This document shows, piece after piece, positions 6,841 through 13,459 of a stretch of DNA of 18,590 nt. Positions within the stretch are counted from its first letter, which is position 1, and each line of letters starts with the position of its first letter. Made by a program: the position numbers and the translations under genes. The DNA comes from JBLHKE01 sp047619485 (GTDB lineage: Bacteria; Verrucomicrobiota; Verrucomicrobiia; Verrucomicrobiales; DEV007). The notes beneath the pieces are model-generated. The model was given only the letters and a program-made list of their open reading frames with translations. It was not told where the DNA came from and did no database searches. Location of the stretch: positions 1 through 18,590 of the forward strand of contig JBLHKE010000050.1 in the NCBI GenBank assembly GCA_047619485.1, given 5' to 3'.

Positions 6841-6890
6841 AGGATTTAGAGCCATCACACGCTGATAGTTCGACCATTCTTACAGTTGGG

Positions 6891-6926
6891 AAAGGGAGCC
6901 GGTAGTGGATGCCGGCTCCCTTTTTT
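6891..6926 (+). terminator. Rho-independent terminator
   Basis: AAAGGGAGCCGG (6891-6902) pairs perfectly with CCGGCTCCCTTT over a 9-nt loop and runs into TTTTTT (6921-6926). It lies about 50 nt after the outer membrane protein stop and is the only textbook intrinsic terminator in the window. Confidence 0.92.
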
Positions 6927-6967
6927 GCGTACAGGTGCGAAGCGCTCCGCGTAGAATCCGGAACTTA

Positions 6968-7124
6968 GGGCTTGTCAGTAAATAACTCCTACAATCTGCA
7001 GGTTATTTTGGCCATCACCCGCGTTAGCTTCCAACTCAAATAGCCCGCTATAATCACTGAAATCTGCCTTGGTGCTGGCTAAAATTCCTGCGCATCTTTG
7101 TATGACTTATTTCCTGACAACCCC
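6968..7124. repeat. ~157-bp imperfect palindrome (MITE-like), element 2
   Basis: The left end GGGCTTGTCAGTAAATAA and right end (complement of GGGGTTGTCAGGAAATAA) match at most positions. Complementarity continues inwards (TACAA, CAGG..TTTT.GCCA) to a central ATAGC-CC-GCTAT hairpin at 7040-7051, centred within 1 bp of the element midpoint. The ends differ in sequence from the other elements, so this is a separate type. It directly abuts element 3. No coding sequence lies inside. Confidence 0.7.
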
Positions 7125-7133
7125 TTAGGCTTT

Positions 7134-7255
7134 CACTTCAACTTTAACTCCCCAAAGCTGGAGCCTGTCCCCCGACAACTTTTCAAGCCCTGGATGACGA
7201 AGAGTCACCGAGCCAGCAGGCTCAGGCAGTTTAAGTTAAAGTTTAAGTTAAAGTG
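7134..7255. repeat. ~122-bp imperfect palindrome, element 3
   Basis: ACTTCAACTTTAACT at 7135-7149 is complementary, with one mismatch, to AGTTAAAGTTTAAGT at 7234-7248. Inside, GAGCCTG (7161-7167) pairs with CAGGCTC (7217-7223), and both pairs share one centre near 7192. The right arm contains a 12-bp tandem duplication (TTTAAGTTAAAG twice, 7229-7253 region) that lengthens it; outermost CACTT/AAGTG at 7134-7138 and 7251-7255 still pair. The element sits 60 bp before the thioesterase start and would place a hairpin in its mRNA leader. Confidence 0.6.
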
Positions 7256-7318
7256 GGTCTTGAGGCCTTGCGGCTTTCCGCTTGGTGGCGAATACTTCCA
7301 ATCCCCGAGACCGATTTG

Positions 7319-7780
7319 ATGTCCTACCAATTCCGCCACCAACGCCGCGTGCAGTTTTTCGAGACCGACCTCGCGGGCATTGTACATTTTTCCAATTTCT
7401 TCCGCTACATGGAGGAGGCGGAACACGCGTTCTACCGCAGCCTCGGATTTTCGGTGCACAAGATGGTCGGCGAGGAGGGCGATGATCCGGTCGGCTGGCC
7501 GCGGGTACACGCGAGCGCCGATTACCGCAAGCCGCTGAAATTCGAGGACGAGTTCGAGGTGGAGTTGCTGGTCGCCGCGGTCGGCTCGAAGACCATCGAC
7601 TACCAGTTCCGATTCCTCAGCGCTGGGGACGAATTGCTGGCGACGGGGAAATTTACCGTTATCTGTGTTCGCTTCGACAAGGGCGAGGGGCGTATGAGGG
7701 CTGTGACCATCCCGGATGCGATCCGCTCGCAAATCGAGGTGGCACCGGCTGAGGCGCTTAGCGAAAAAAGCGTGAATTAA
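7319..7780 (+). CDS. Hot-dog fold acyl-CoA thioesterase, YbgC/4-hydroxybenzoyl-CoA type
   Basis: The product has 153 residues. 'VQFFETDLAGIVHFSNFFRYMEEAEHAFYRSLG' is the family signature, with the catalytic Asp of the ETD..G motif and the long central helix. The later strands 'ASADYRKPLKFEDEFEVELLV' and 'YQFRFLSAGDELLATGKFTVICV' complete the hot-dog fold. It hydrolyses acyl- or aroyl-CoA thioesters, probably in the cytoplasm as a tetramer. The open frame extends upstream to 7253, but that part overlaps element 3 and the ATG at 7319 gives the family-typical N-terminus. It starts a likely operon: 30 nt to the membrane protein gene, then the CoA ligase-like gene. It is not next to tol-pal genes, so YbgC orthology is not implied. 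Confidence 0.85.
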   Translation: MSYQFRHQRRVQFFETDLAGIVHFSNFFRYMEEAEHAFYRSLGFSVHKMVGEEGDDPVGWPRVHASADYRKPLKFEDEFEVELLVAAVGSKTIDYQFRFLSAGDELLATGKFTVICVRFDKGEGRMRAVTIPDAIRSQIEVAPAEALSEKSVN

Positions 7781-7810
7781 TCTTCCTACGGACAAAGACC
7801 CAATAGTTTC

Positions 7811-8425
7811 ATGTCTGAAAAATCTAACACTACCACTAACCAACCAAAAAAATCTATGTCTTGGCTCGCATTTGCGCTGATGACCGTCGCCTGCTGGGGC
7901 GTTTACGGAATTTTTCTCCACTCTGGCCAGATCGGCCTCGGGGGTGGTCCTGGCGGGGGTGATCCGCATGCCCGTTACAAATCCTTCCTGCTGGTCGGCT
8001 TCGCCTACTTTGTGATCGCGGTGCTCGCGCCTGCGGTGATCATCATCGCGAAGGGTGGTGGGCTCGATTTTTGGAACTATCCGGGCAAGGGCGTGGCGCT
8101 CAGTTTCATCGCAGGGGTGGTAGGTGCCTTCGGTGCCTTTTTCGTGCTGATGGCCTTCGGTGCCGGCGGCAAGCCGTGGGTGGTAATGTCGATTGTGTTT
8201 GCAGGGGCTCCGATCGTGAACGCGGTGATCTCGCTGTCGATCCATCCGCCGAAATCCGCCATCCCGCCGCAGTTCATCCTCGGGATTGCGATGGCGGCCG
8301 TGGGTGGTTGCCTAGTGACGTTCTACAAGCCGAAGGATCCGCCGAAGAAGAAGGCGGCCGCGGCGATCGAGCAGGTGGCGTTTGTTTTCGATGCTGAGAA
8401 GTATCGTCCAGGGAGGGGCGACTGA
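7811..8425 (+). CDS. Five-helix EamA/DMT-like membrane protein
   Basis: The product has 204 residues. After a polar N-terminus, hydrophobic segments lie at about residues 15-37, 55-78, 93-118, 122-142 and 156-173, followed by a Lys-rich cytoplasmic tail (PKDPPKKKAAA). The first helix (WLAFALMTVACWGVYGIFLHSGQ) resembles the first helix of EamA domains ('al.wG......k'). The length equals one EamA repeat rather than the two of a full drug/metabolite transporter, so it may work as a dimer. Substrate is unknown. The stop lies 10 nt before the preferred GTG start of the CoA ligase-like gene, and an alternative ATG for that gene would overlap this one by 44 nt. Confidence 0.7.
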   Translation: MSEKSNTTTNQPKKSMSWLAFALMTVACWGVYGIFLHSGQIGLGGGPGGGDPHARYKSFLLVGFAYFVIAVLAPAVIIIAKGGGLDFWNYPGKGVALSFIAGVVGAFGAFFVLMAFGAGGKPWVVMSIVFAGAPIVNAVISLSIHPPKSAIPPQFILGIAMAAVGGCLVTFYKPKDPPKKKAAAAIEQVAFVFDAEKYRPGRGD

Positions 8426-8435
8426 TTGTGGACAT

Positions 8436-9671
8436 GTGACCGAGCGCGCCGGACAGCTTGAGAGCTTGCAGCACCTCCTCAAGGAGATCACGCAGGGAGA
8501 GCCGTCGTTTTACCGCAAGCGTTTGGCCGAGGCCGGTCTGCTAGAGGAGGTCGGCGGCGTGGCCGAATTCATCACGAAGCTGCCGTTCACCACCAAGGAA
8601 CAACTGGTGGCAGATCACGCTGCGCTCCCTCCCTACGGCACGAACCACACTTACCCGCTGCGTGATTACTCGCGCTTCTGCCAGACGAGCGGCACTAGCG
8701 GGCAGCCGATGGCGTGGTTGGACACGGCTCAGAGCTGGTCGTCGCTGCTCGATAGCTGGGAGACTGTGTTCTGGAAATCGGACGTGCGTGCCGGACAGGA
8801 CGCGGTGTATTTCGCATTCTCTTTTGGTCCGTTCCTCGGCTTCTGGACGGCGTTCGAGGCGGCGGCGCGGGCTGGCTTGCTGTGCATCCCCGGTGGTGGA
8901 TTGAGCAGCCGTGCGCGGGTGGCGGCGATCGAATCGACCGCGGCGACGGTGTTGTGCTGCACGCCGACCTACGCCATGAGGTTGGGTGAGGTGGCGGCGG
9001 AGATCGGCGTCGAATTGCGCTCGGTGCAGAAGATCATCGTCGCCGGCGAACCGGGTGGGAGCATCCGCGCGACGCGCAATCGGATCTCCCAGCTGTGGCA
9101 TGGCGCGCAGGTGATCGATCACCACGGCATGACCGAGGTCGGTCCAGTGAGCTACGAGCATCCGCAGCAGCCGGGGAATTTGTGTGTCATCGGCGCGGCG
9201 TATCTGGCTGAGGTGATTGATCCGGAGACTGGCGAGGATGTGGCGGACGGTGAGACGGGTGAGCTGGTGCTGACGACGCTGAAGCGGATCGCGTGCCCGT
9301 TGTTGCGCTACCGCACGGGGGATCTGGTGAAGAAACGAGAATCTGAGGGCGACTTGATTTTGGAAGGCGGAATCCTCGGGCGGATTGATGACATGGTGGT
9401 CGTGCGTGGCGTGAACCTTTATCCGGCGGCGATCGAACAGGTGGTGCGGCGATTTGATGAGGTGGTCGAATACGAGGTGCGGCAGCGGACAGAGAAATCG
9501 ATGGTGGAGGTGTCGGTGGCGATCGAGGCCTCGGACGATGCCGATGGGGAGATCCTTTGCGGATCGGTAGAGGCGGCGCTCGGAGATGCGCTCTCCCTGC
9601 GCATCCCAGTCGTGCTGGAGGAAGAGCTGCCGCGTTACGAGTTCAAGGCGAAGCGCTGGGTTACGGATTGA
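8436..9671 (+). CDS. Phenylacetate-CoA ligase-like AMP-forming enzyme
   Basis: From GTG 8436 the product has 411 residues. It has the adenylate-forming P-loop TSGTSGQP at about 84-91, GMTE at about 231-234 (the 'YGxTE' position), YRTGDL at about 292-297, the hinge 'GRIDDMVVVRGVNLYPAAIEQ', and a C-terminal Lys in 'YEFKAKRW'. Order, spacing and the ~430-residue class fit PaaK-like ligases, which convert an aryl or related acid plus ATP and CoA to the acyl-CoA and AMP. GTG is preferred because it follows the previous stop by 10 nt and gives the usual N-terminal helix; ATG 8382 would add 18 unusual residues and a 44-nt overlap. Grouping with a hot-dog thioesterase suggests shared acyl/aroyl-CoA chemistry, but the substrate is unknown. 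Confidence 0.85.
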   Translation: MTERAGQLESLQHLLKEITQGEPSFYRKRLAEAGLLEEVGGVAEFITKLPFTTKEQLVADHAALPPYGTNHTYPLRDYSRFCQTSGTSGQPMAWLDTAQSWSSLLDSWETVFWKSDVRAGQDAVYFAFSFGPFLGFWTAFEAAARAGLLCIPGGGLSSRARVAAIESTAATVLCCTPTYAMRLGEVAAEIGVELRSVQKIIVAGEPGGSIRATRNRISQLWHGAQVIDHHGMTEVGPVSYEHPQQPGNLCVIGAAYLAEVIDPETGEDVADGETGELVLTTLKRIACPLLRYRTGDLVKKRESEGDLILEGGILGRIDDMVVVRGVNLYPAAIEQVVRRFDEVVEYEVRQRTEKSMVEVSVAIEASDDADGEILCGSVEAALGDALSLRIPVVLEEELPRYEFKAKRWVTD

Positions 9672-9711
9672 CCAATGAACCAATGCCTTTAGGAAAGCAG
9701 CGCGGAGCGCC

Positions 9712-9866
9712 GTAGCGTATACTTTAGCTTGCGACCGCCAGCCCGCTTCCGTTTTCTCATGGCCAGTGGGTGAACGGAACCCGGAGGCGCTCTCGCTTGT
9801 CGGCGCAAATACTGGCCATCTGCGAACGGGAATGCCGTTGCCAACGCAGGCTGAAGCCTACGCTAC
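9712..9866. repeat. 155-bp imperfect palindrome, element 4 (copy A of the GTAGCGTA family)
   Basis: GTAGCGTA at 9712-9719 pairs with TACGCTAC at 9859-9866, and ATGGCCAGT at 9759-9767 pairs perfectly with ACTGGCCAT at 9811-9819. Both pairs centre on 9789. The right arm read in reverse (GTAGCGTAGGCTTCAGCCTG...) and the left arm (GTAGCGTATACTTTAGCTTG...) are clearly related. The element shares length, end sequence and the position of the inner ATGGC motif (47 bp from the end) with 13121-13276, which makes the two a repeat family. Confidence 0.85.
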
Positions 9867-10031
9867 GTGGCATTGGATTAGCTGGAGATCGGCGAGTGCT
9901 GGTGCAAGTCGAGCAAGCTCGGATAGGGATTGGCGAAGACTTCCGGGGCGCGGGTTCCTCCAGGCAAATCCTCAGCATGTTTTGATTTCGCCAAATTATC
10001 ACAAAGTCATGTTATCTGTGTCATGTTTTCA

Positions 10032-10060
10032 TTGACACGTAATCTGGCGGGGTCTAAAAC
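10032..10060 (+). promoter_or_regulatory. Sigma70-type promoter of the sbtA-sbtB-purE-purK operon
   Basis: A consensus TTGACA (10032-10037) is followed after 17 bp by TAAAAC (10055-10060). An inverted repeat, GTGTCA (10018-10023) with TGACAC (10033-10038), overlaps the -35 box, and GTCATGTT occurs twice 14 bp apart just upstream (10006-10013, 10020-10027). The pattern suggests a bound regulator. The leader to the ATG at 10127 is about 60 nt with no Shine-Dalgarno sequence. Confidence 0.5.
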
Positions 10061-10126
10061 AGGCGCACTGATGATTAGCGAGCAAACACAAACACAAGCG
10101 CATTTGCACCGACCCGCCCTCGACTA

Positions 10127-11080
10127 ATGGAGTTGGTCATCCACAATCTGGTTTCACCGATCGTCCTCTGCTTCGTCTTGGGCATCGTGGCTCGTTGGGT
10201 GAAGAGCGATTTCGAACTCCCCGACGCGGTCTACCAGAGCCTGTCGATCTACCTGCTCCTCGCGATCGGGTTGAAGGGGGGCGCGGCGGTTTCATCGACC
10301 CCGATTGGTGAGTTGTTCGCGCCAGCGTTGGTCACCCTCATACTCGGGGTGCTCACGCCGCTTTCGGCCTATTACCTGATGCGGAAGGTCGGCAAGCTGA
10401 AGCAGGTCGACGCGGCCGCGACGGCGGCGCACTACGGATCGGTGTCGGCGGTAACGTTTCTGGCGGCGGTCGAGGCGGCCAAAATGGGTGGTTTTAAACC
10501 GGAGGGTTACCTCGCGGCCCTAGTCGCGCTGCTGGAGGTGCCTGGCATCATCATCGGACTCGTGTTGGCGCGCAATGGTGGCGGCAGTCTTGGCAAGGCG
10601 GTGCATGACGTGCTGACTGGGAAGAGTATTTTCCTGCTCGTCGGTGGTCTGGTGATCGGAACAGCCTGTGGTGCGGACAAAATTCAGGCCGTGGCGCCAT
10701 TTTTCATCGATCCATTCAAAGGGGTGCTCTGCCTGTTCCTGCTCGAGTTGGGGACGGTCGCCGCCGGGCGGATGAAGGACATGAAGCGTACCGGCTGGCG
10801 TCTCGTCGGCCTCGGTTGCCTCCTGCCGACTATTCACGGTGTTATTGGGACGGCGGGCGGCATCCTCGCCGGGATGTCCCCCGGGGGCGCTGCGGTGCTC
10901 GGGGCGATGGTTGGCAGCGCCTCCTACATCGCGGCACCGGCGGCCGTGCGAATCGCGCTTCCGACAGCCAGTCCAGGCATCTACCTGACCCTGGCGCTCG
11001 GAATTACTTTCCCATTCAACCTAATCGTTGGCATTCCGCTCTTTCTTCAGACGGCACAATGGTTTAATCAATGGTTCTAA
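10127..11080 (+). CDS. sbtA: SbtA-family sodium-dependent bicarbonate transporter
   Basis: The product has 317 residues and about ten hydrophobic segments arranged as two inverted five-helix halves. Each half carries a broken-helix motif where the family binds substrate: 'HYGSVSAVTFLAA' (about 104-116) and 'GSASYIAAPAAVR' (about 264-276). Length and motifs match SbtA (DUF897), a high-affinity Na+/HCO3- symporter best known from cyanobacterial carbon-concentrating mechanisms; homologues are widespread in heterotrophs. It heads a four-gene operon: its TAA overlaps the sbtB ATG (TAATG at 11078-11082), then purE and purK follow. Here it probably supplies bicarbonate to carboxylases, including PurK. 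Substrate assignment rests on the family and on the adjacent SbtB. Confidence 0.92.
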   Translation: MELVIHNLVSPIVLCFVLGIVARWVKSDFELPDAVYQSLSIYLLLAIGLKGGAAVSSTPIGELFAPALVTLILGVLTPLSAYYLMRKVGKLKQVDAAATAAHYGSVSAVTFLAAVEAAKMGGFKPEGYLAALVALLEVPGIIIGLVLARNGGGSLGKAVHDVLTGKSIFLLVGGLVIGTACGADKIQAVAPFFIDPFKGVLCLFLLELGTVAAGRMKDMKRTGWRLVGLGCLLPTIHGVIGTAGGILAGMSPGGAAVLGAMVGSASYIAAPAAVRIALPTASPGIYLTLALGITFPFNLIVGIPLFLQTAQWFNQWF

Positions 11081-11406
11081 TGAAAGTTCCATTGAAGAAA
11101 GTCACCATCGTCGCCGAGCGCTTGCTGCGCGAGTTGCTGGTCGAGCTGCTGAACGATGAAGGCAGCACCGGGCACACGATGATGGCCGTGGAAGGGAAGG
11201 GATCGCGTGGCGTGCATGCCTCCGATTGGGAGGGGCGCAACATCCAGCTGGAGACGATCGTCTCGCATTCCGCCGCCGATCGAATCCTCGATCGGATCGC
11301 CGCCGAGTACCTGGAGAACTACGCGGTGATCGCCTACGTCTGCGATGTCGATGTGCTGCGTGGGAAAAAATTTACCAACGAGACCGGGGCCGGCCCGGAT
11401 CTCTAA
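11080..11406 (+). CDS. sbtB: SbtB-like PII-family regulator of SbtA
   Basis: The product has 108 residues: a PII-like ferredoxin fold with 'KKVTIVAERLLRELLVELLNDEGSTGHTMMAVEGKGSRG', a T-loop region and 'NIQLETIVSHSAADRILDRIAAEYLENYAVIAYVCDVDVL'. SbtB trimers bind adenine nucleotides including cAMP and AMP and gate SbtA at the membrane. The ATG at 11080 overlaps the sbtA stop by TAATG and gives the usual N-terminus; an ATG at 11071 inside sbtA is an alternative. The C-terminus ends KKFTNETGAGPDL and lacks the C-G-P-x-G-C redox loop seen in some cyanobacterial SbtB proteins. It is followed 10 nt later by purE. Confidence 0.88.
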   Translation: MKVPLKKVTIVAERLLRELLVELLNDEGSTGHTMMAVEGKGSRGVHASDWEGRNIQLETIVSHSAADRILDRIAAEYLENYAVIAYVCDVDVLRGKKFTNETGAGPDL

Positions 11407-11416
11407 GATCCTAACT

Positions 11417-11935
11417 ATGAGCAAAACGAAACCCGTCGTCGGAATCATCATGGGCAGCCAGTCCGACTGGCCGACCCTCGAGCACTGCGCGAACACCCTC
11501 AGCCAATTTGGAGTGCCCTGGGAGGCTGAGGTCGTCAGTGCCCACCGTACGCCGCAGAAGCTTTATGACTATGCGTCCTCCGCGGCCGAGCGTGGCCTGC
11601 GGTTTGTGATCGCAGGTGCCGGTGGCGCGGCACACCTGCCGGGGATGGCAGCCGCGCTCACCCAGCTGCCTGTCCTCGGGGTGCCGGTGAAATCTCGCGC
11701 GCTCAACGGTGTTGACTCGCTGCTATCAATCGTGCAGATGCCCGCCGGGATCCCGACCGCGACTTTTGCGATCGGTGAAGCCGGTGCGGTCAATGCGGCG
11801 CTGTTCGCGGTGGCTTGTCTGGCGGCGGCTGGCGATGAAGATTTGTCCAAGCGCCTCGCGGATTTCCGGGAAGCGCAGCGCGAGAAAGTGGCGGCCGCGG
11901 TGCTCCCTGAATACCCTGGAGAGCCGCAGCCGTGA
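11417..11935 (+). CDS. purE: N5-carboxyaminoimidazole ribonucleotide mutase PurE
   Basis: The product has 172 residues. Class I PurE signatures are present: 'GIIMGSQSDWPTLEHCANTL' near the N-terminus, 'SAHRTPQKLYDYA' with the catalytic His, and 'VIAGAGGAAHLPGMAAALTQLPVLGVPV'. PurE rearranges N5-CAIR to CAIR in de novo purine synthesis. The ATG at 11417, 10 nt after the sbtB stop, is chosen over an upstream in-frame ATG (11345) that would overlap sbtB and add 24 residues absent from the family. The TGA overlaps the purK GTG (11932-11935). The C-terminal PEYPGEPQP tail is short, without fusion to PurK. Confidence 0.96.
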   Translation: MSKTKPVVGIIMGSQSDWPTLEHCANTLSQFGVPWEAEVVSAHRTPQKLYDYASSAAERGLRFVIAGAGGAAHLPGMAAALTQLPVLGVPVKSRALNGVDSLLSIVQMPAGIPTATFAIGEAGAVNAALFAVACLAAAGDEDLSKRLADFREAQREKVAAAVLPEYPGEPQP

Positions 11936-13086
11936 ACTTTCCAACCGGCTCATGGATCGGGGTCCTCGGCGGTGGGCAACTCGGGCGGATGCTCGCCCTC
12001 GAGGCGCGGCGCATGGGGTTCCATGTGTTGATGTGGACGGGGGGAGATGCCTCGGGCGCTGCCGATTTGGCCGACCTGGTGCTGACCGACCCATTCGACT
12101 CGGAGCAGGCACTCGAGCAGTTCCTGAAGCACGCGGACGTGGCGACGGTCGAATTTGAAAATATCCCGGGAGATCTACTCGACCGTGTCGGGGCGCGCCT
12201 GCCACTGATGCCGGGGAAACGGGCGGTCACGACCTCCCAACACCGTGAGCGCGAGAAGCGTTTTCTGGCTGACAACGGTTTCCCGTGTGTGAATTTTCAC
12301 GTCGTGACGGATGCTGATTCCTTGCGTGAATCGGTGGCCGCGCTCGGCGGGGATGCTATTCTGAAGACGGCCGAGTTCGGCTACGACGGTAAGGGGCAGG
12401 CTGGGGTCGACGGCGCTGCCAGCCCGGGGGAGTTGGACGCCCTCTGGTCCGAATTCGACAGCGATCGAGCGGTGCTGGAGGAGAAGATCGATCTCGCTGG
12501 CGAGCTATCGGTGATCGTCGTGCGCGGGCATGATGGCGAGACATTGACCTACGATCCGGGCGAGAACCAGCACATCAACGGCATCCTCGACTTATCGATC
12601 GTGCCGGCGCGTTTCCCCCAGGAGATCCTAACAGAAGCACAACGCATTGCCGCTGCGGTGGCGGATTCGCTGGAATATGTAGGTGTCCTCGGGGTCGAGT
12701 TCTTCCTCGCTGCGGACGGCCGGCTGCTGGTCAACGAGATGGCGCCACGCCCGCACAATTCCGGGCACCACACGATCGACGCCTGCGAGACCTCGCAGTT
12801 CGAGCAGCAGTTGCGTGCCATCACGAAGCTGCCGCTCGGAGGTACACGCCTAGTGCAGCCCGCGGTGATGTGGAATCTACTTGGCGACCTCTGGCCGCAA
12901 GATGGTCTGCCAGACTGGGATCCGGTTTTGAAGACGCCAGGTGCGAAACTCCACCTCTATGGGAAAAATCCGGCGCTCCCCGGTCGCAAGATGGGGCACG
13001 TGACCTTCGTCGCCCCGACGGTCGAGCTAGCGCTAGAACAGGCGGAGAAGTGTCGAGCTGAACTGGCGAACGCGGTGACCAAATAG
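11932..13086 (+). CDS. purK: N5-carboxyaminoimidazole ribonucleotide synthase PurK
   Basis: The product has 384 residues in the ATP-grasp superfamily. The N-terminal 'IGVLGGGQLGRMLALEARRMG' (about 9-29), the central 'DAILKTAEFGYDGKGQ' lysine-containing ATP site, and 'FFLAADGRLLVNEMAPRPHNSGHHTIDACETSQFEQQLRA' (about 259-298) are diagnostic for PurK. It condenses AIR with bicarbonate at the cost of one ATP to give N5-CAIR, which PurE then rearranges. The start is GTG, overlapping the purE stop by GTGA, so translation is coupled. It is the last gene of sbtA-sbtB-purE-purK, and a palindromic repeat 35 nt downstream may end the transcript. As a bicarbonate consumer, it is the obvious functional link to SbtA. 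Confidence 0.96.
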   Translation: MNFPTGSWIGVLGGGQLGRMLALEARRMGFHVLMWTGGDASGAADLADLVLTDPFDSEQALEQFLKHADVATVEFENIPGDLLDRVGARLPLMPGKRAVTTSQHREREKRFLADNGFPCVNFHVVTDADSLRESVAALGGDAILKTAEFGYDGKGQAGVDGAASPGELDALWSEFDSDRAVLEEKIDLAGELSVIVVRGHDGETLTYDPGENQHINGILDLSIVPARFPQEILTEAQRIAAAVADSLEYVGVLGVEFFLAADGRLLVNEMAPRPHNSGHHTIDACETSQFEQQLRAITKLPLGGTRLVQPAVMWNLLGDLWPQDGLPDWDPVLKTPGAKLHLYGKNPALPGRKMGHVTFVAPTVELALEQAEKCRAELANAVTK

Positions 13087-13459
13087 AACGTCGCGCCCGG
13101 GCCGACTCGATGGATCTTGCGTAGCATAGACTTTAGGCTGTGTCCGAAACGGCATTCCCATTTGCGCATGGCTAGTGCTTTCGAAGACACGCCAGACGCC
13201 CTCTAGTTCTATTCGAGCACTGGCCATCAGACGAGGGGGTCGTGTCTGCGGACACAGCCTAAAGAGGCTATGCTACCCATCGTTTGTATCGTGCCGTTGC
13301 TGATGACGCGGAGAACTGCTCCAAGATTTGGCGGCTTCTTTCTTTGCCCAGGCTATGGAGGATACTCGAAAGGCGCAAGACGCCCGGGGCTAGTTCCGAC
13401 CAACCATCACACCGCTACCAACATCTCAGATCGCAGAGCGTTCGCCCGACGGGCTGCGG
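13087..13459. other. Intergenic region with palindrome and lost gene 5' end
   Basis: Element 5 occupies 13121-13276. Between 13277 and 13459 no reading frame encodes the missing SAM-binding N-terminus of the downstream methyltransferase remnant. The remnant frame is open back to a TAG at 13391-13393 (readable as IAERSPDGLRVIGIDLSE near its end), but earlier sequence is unrelated in all frames, as expected after a deletion or insertion. Confidence 0.5.
13121..13276. repeat. 156-bp imperfect palindrome, element 5 (copy B of the GTAGCGTA family)
   Basis: GTAGCATAG (13121-13129) pairs with CTATGCTAC (13268-13276). CTTTAGGCTGTGTCCG (13131-13146) pairs with its complement CGGACACAGCCTAAAG at 13249-13264. 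ATGGCTAGTGCT (13168-13179) pairs with AGCACTGGCCAT (13216-13227) with one mismatch. The arms are symmetrical about 13198. The inner motif starts 47 bp from the end, as in the copy at 9712-9866. It lies 35 bp after purK and just upstream of a broken gene. Confidence 0.88.

Larger units (their letters stand above)
9672..10126. other. Intergenic region between the ligase gene and sbtA
   Basis: This 455-bp gap holds palindromic element 4 (9712-9866), the sbtA promoter with an overlapping inverted repeat (10018-10060), and a leader of about 60 nt before sbtA. Between 9867 and 10005 I see no feature. Short open frames over the palindrome (9757-10035) are by-products of the repeat and have no family features. 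Confidence 0.6.

Noticed and set aside
6310..6865. Two extra open frames (one on each strand) over the outer membrane protein gene
   Set aside because: They are Ser/Thr- and Ala/Val-rich translations created by the strong codon bias of the real gene, which has a signal peptide, promoter and terminator.
7205..8245. A 346-codon open frame on the minus strand opposite the thioesterase and membrane protein genes
   Set aside because: It is rich in His, Arg and Asp without any family motif. The plus-strand frames carry the hot-dog signature and hydrophobic helices, and high-GC third positions explain the antisense frame.
8541..9683. A 380-codon minus-strand open frame opposite the CoA ligase-like gene
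   Set aside because: It has His/Arg-rich composition and no motif; the plus strand has the full set of adenylate-forming motifs.
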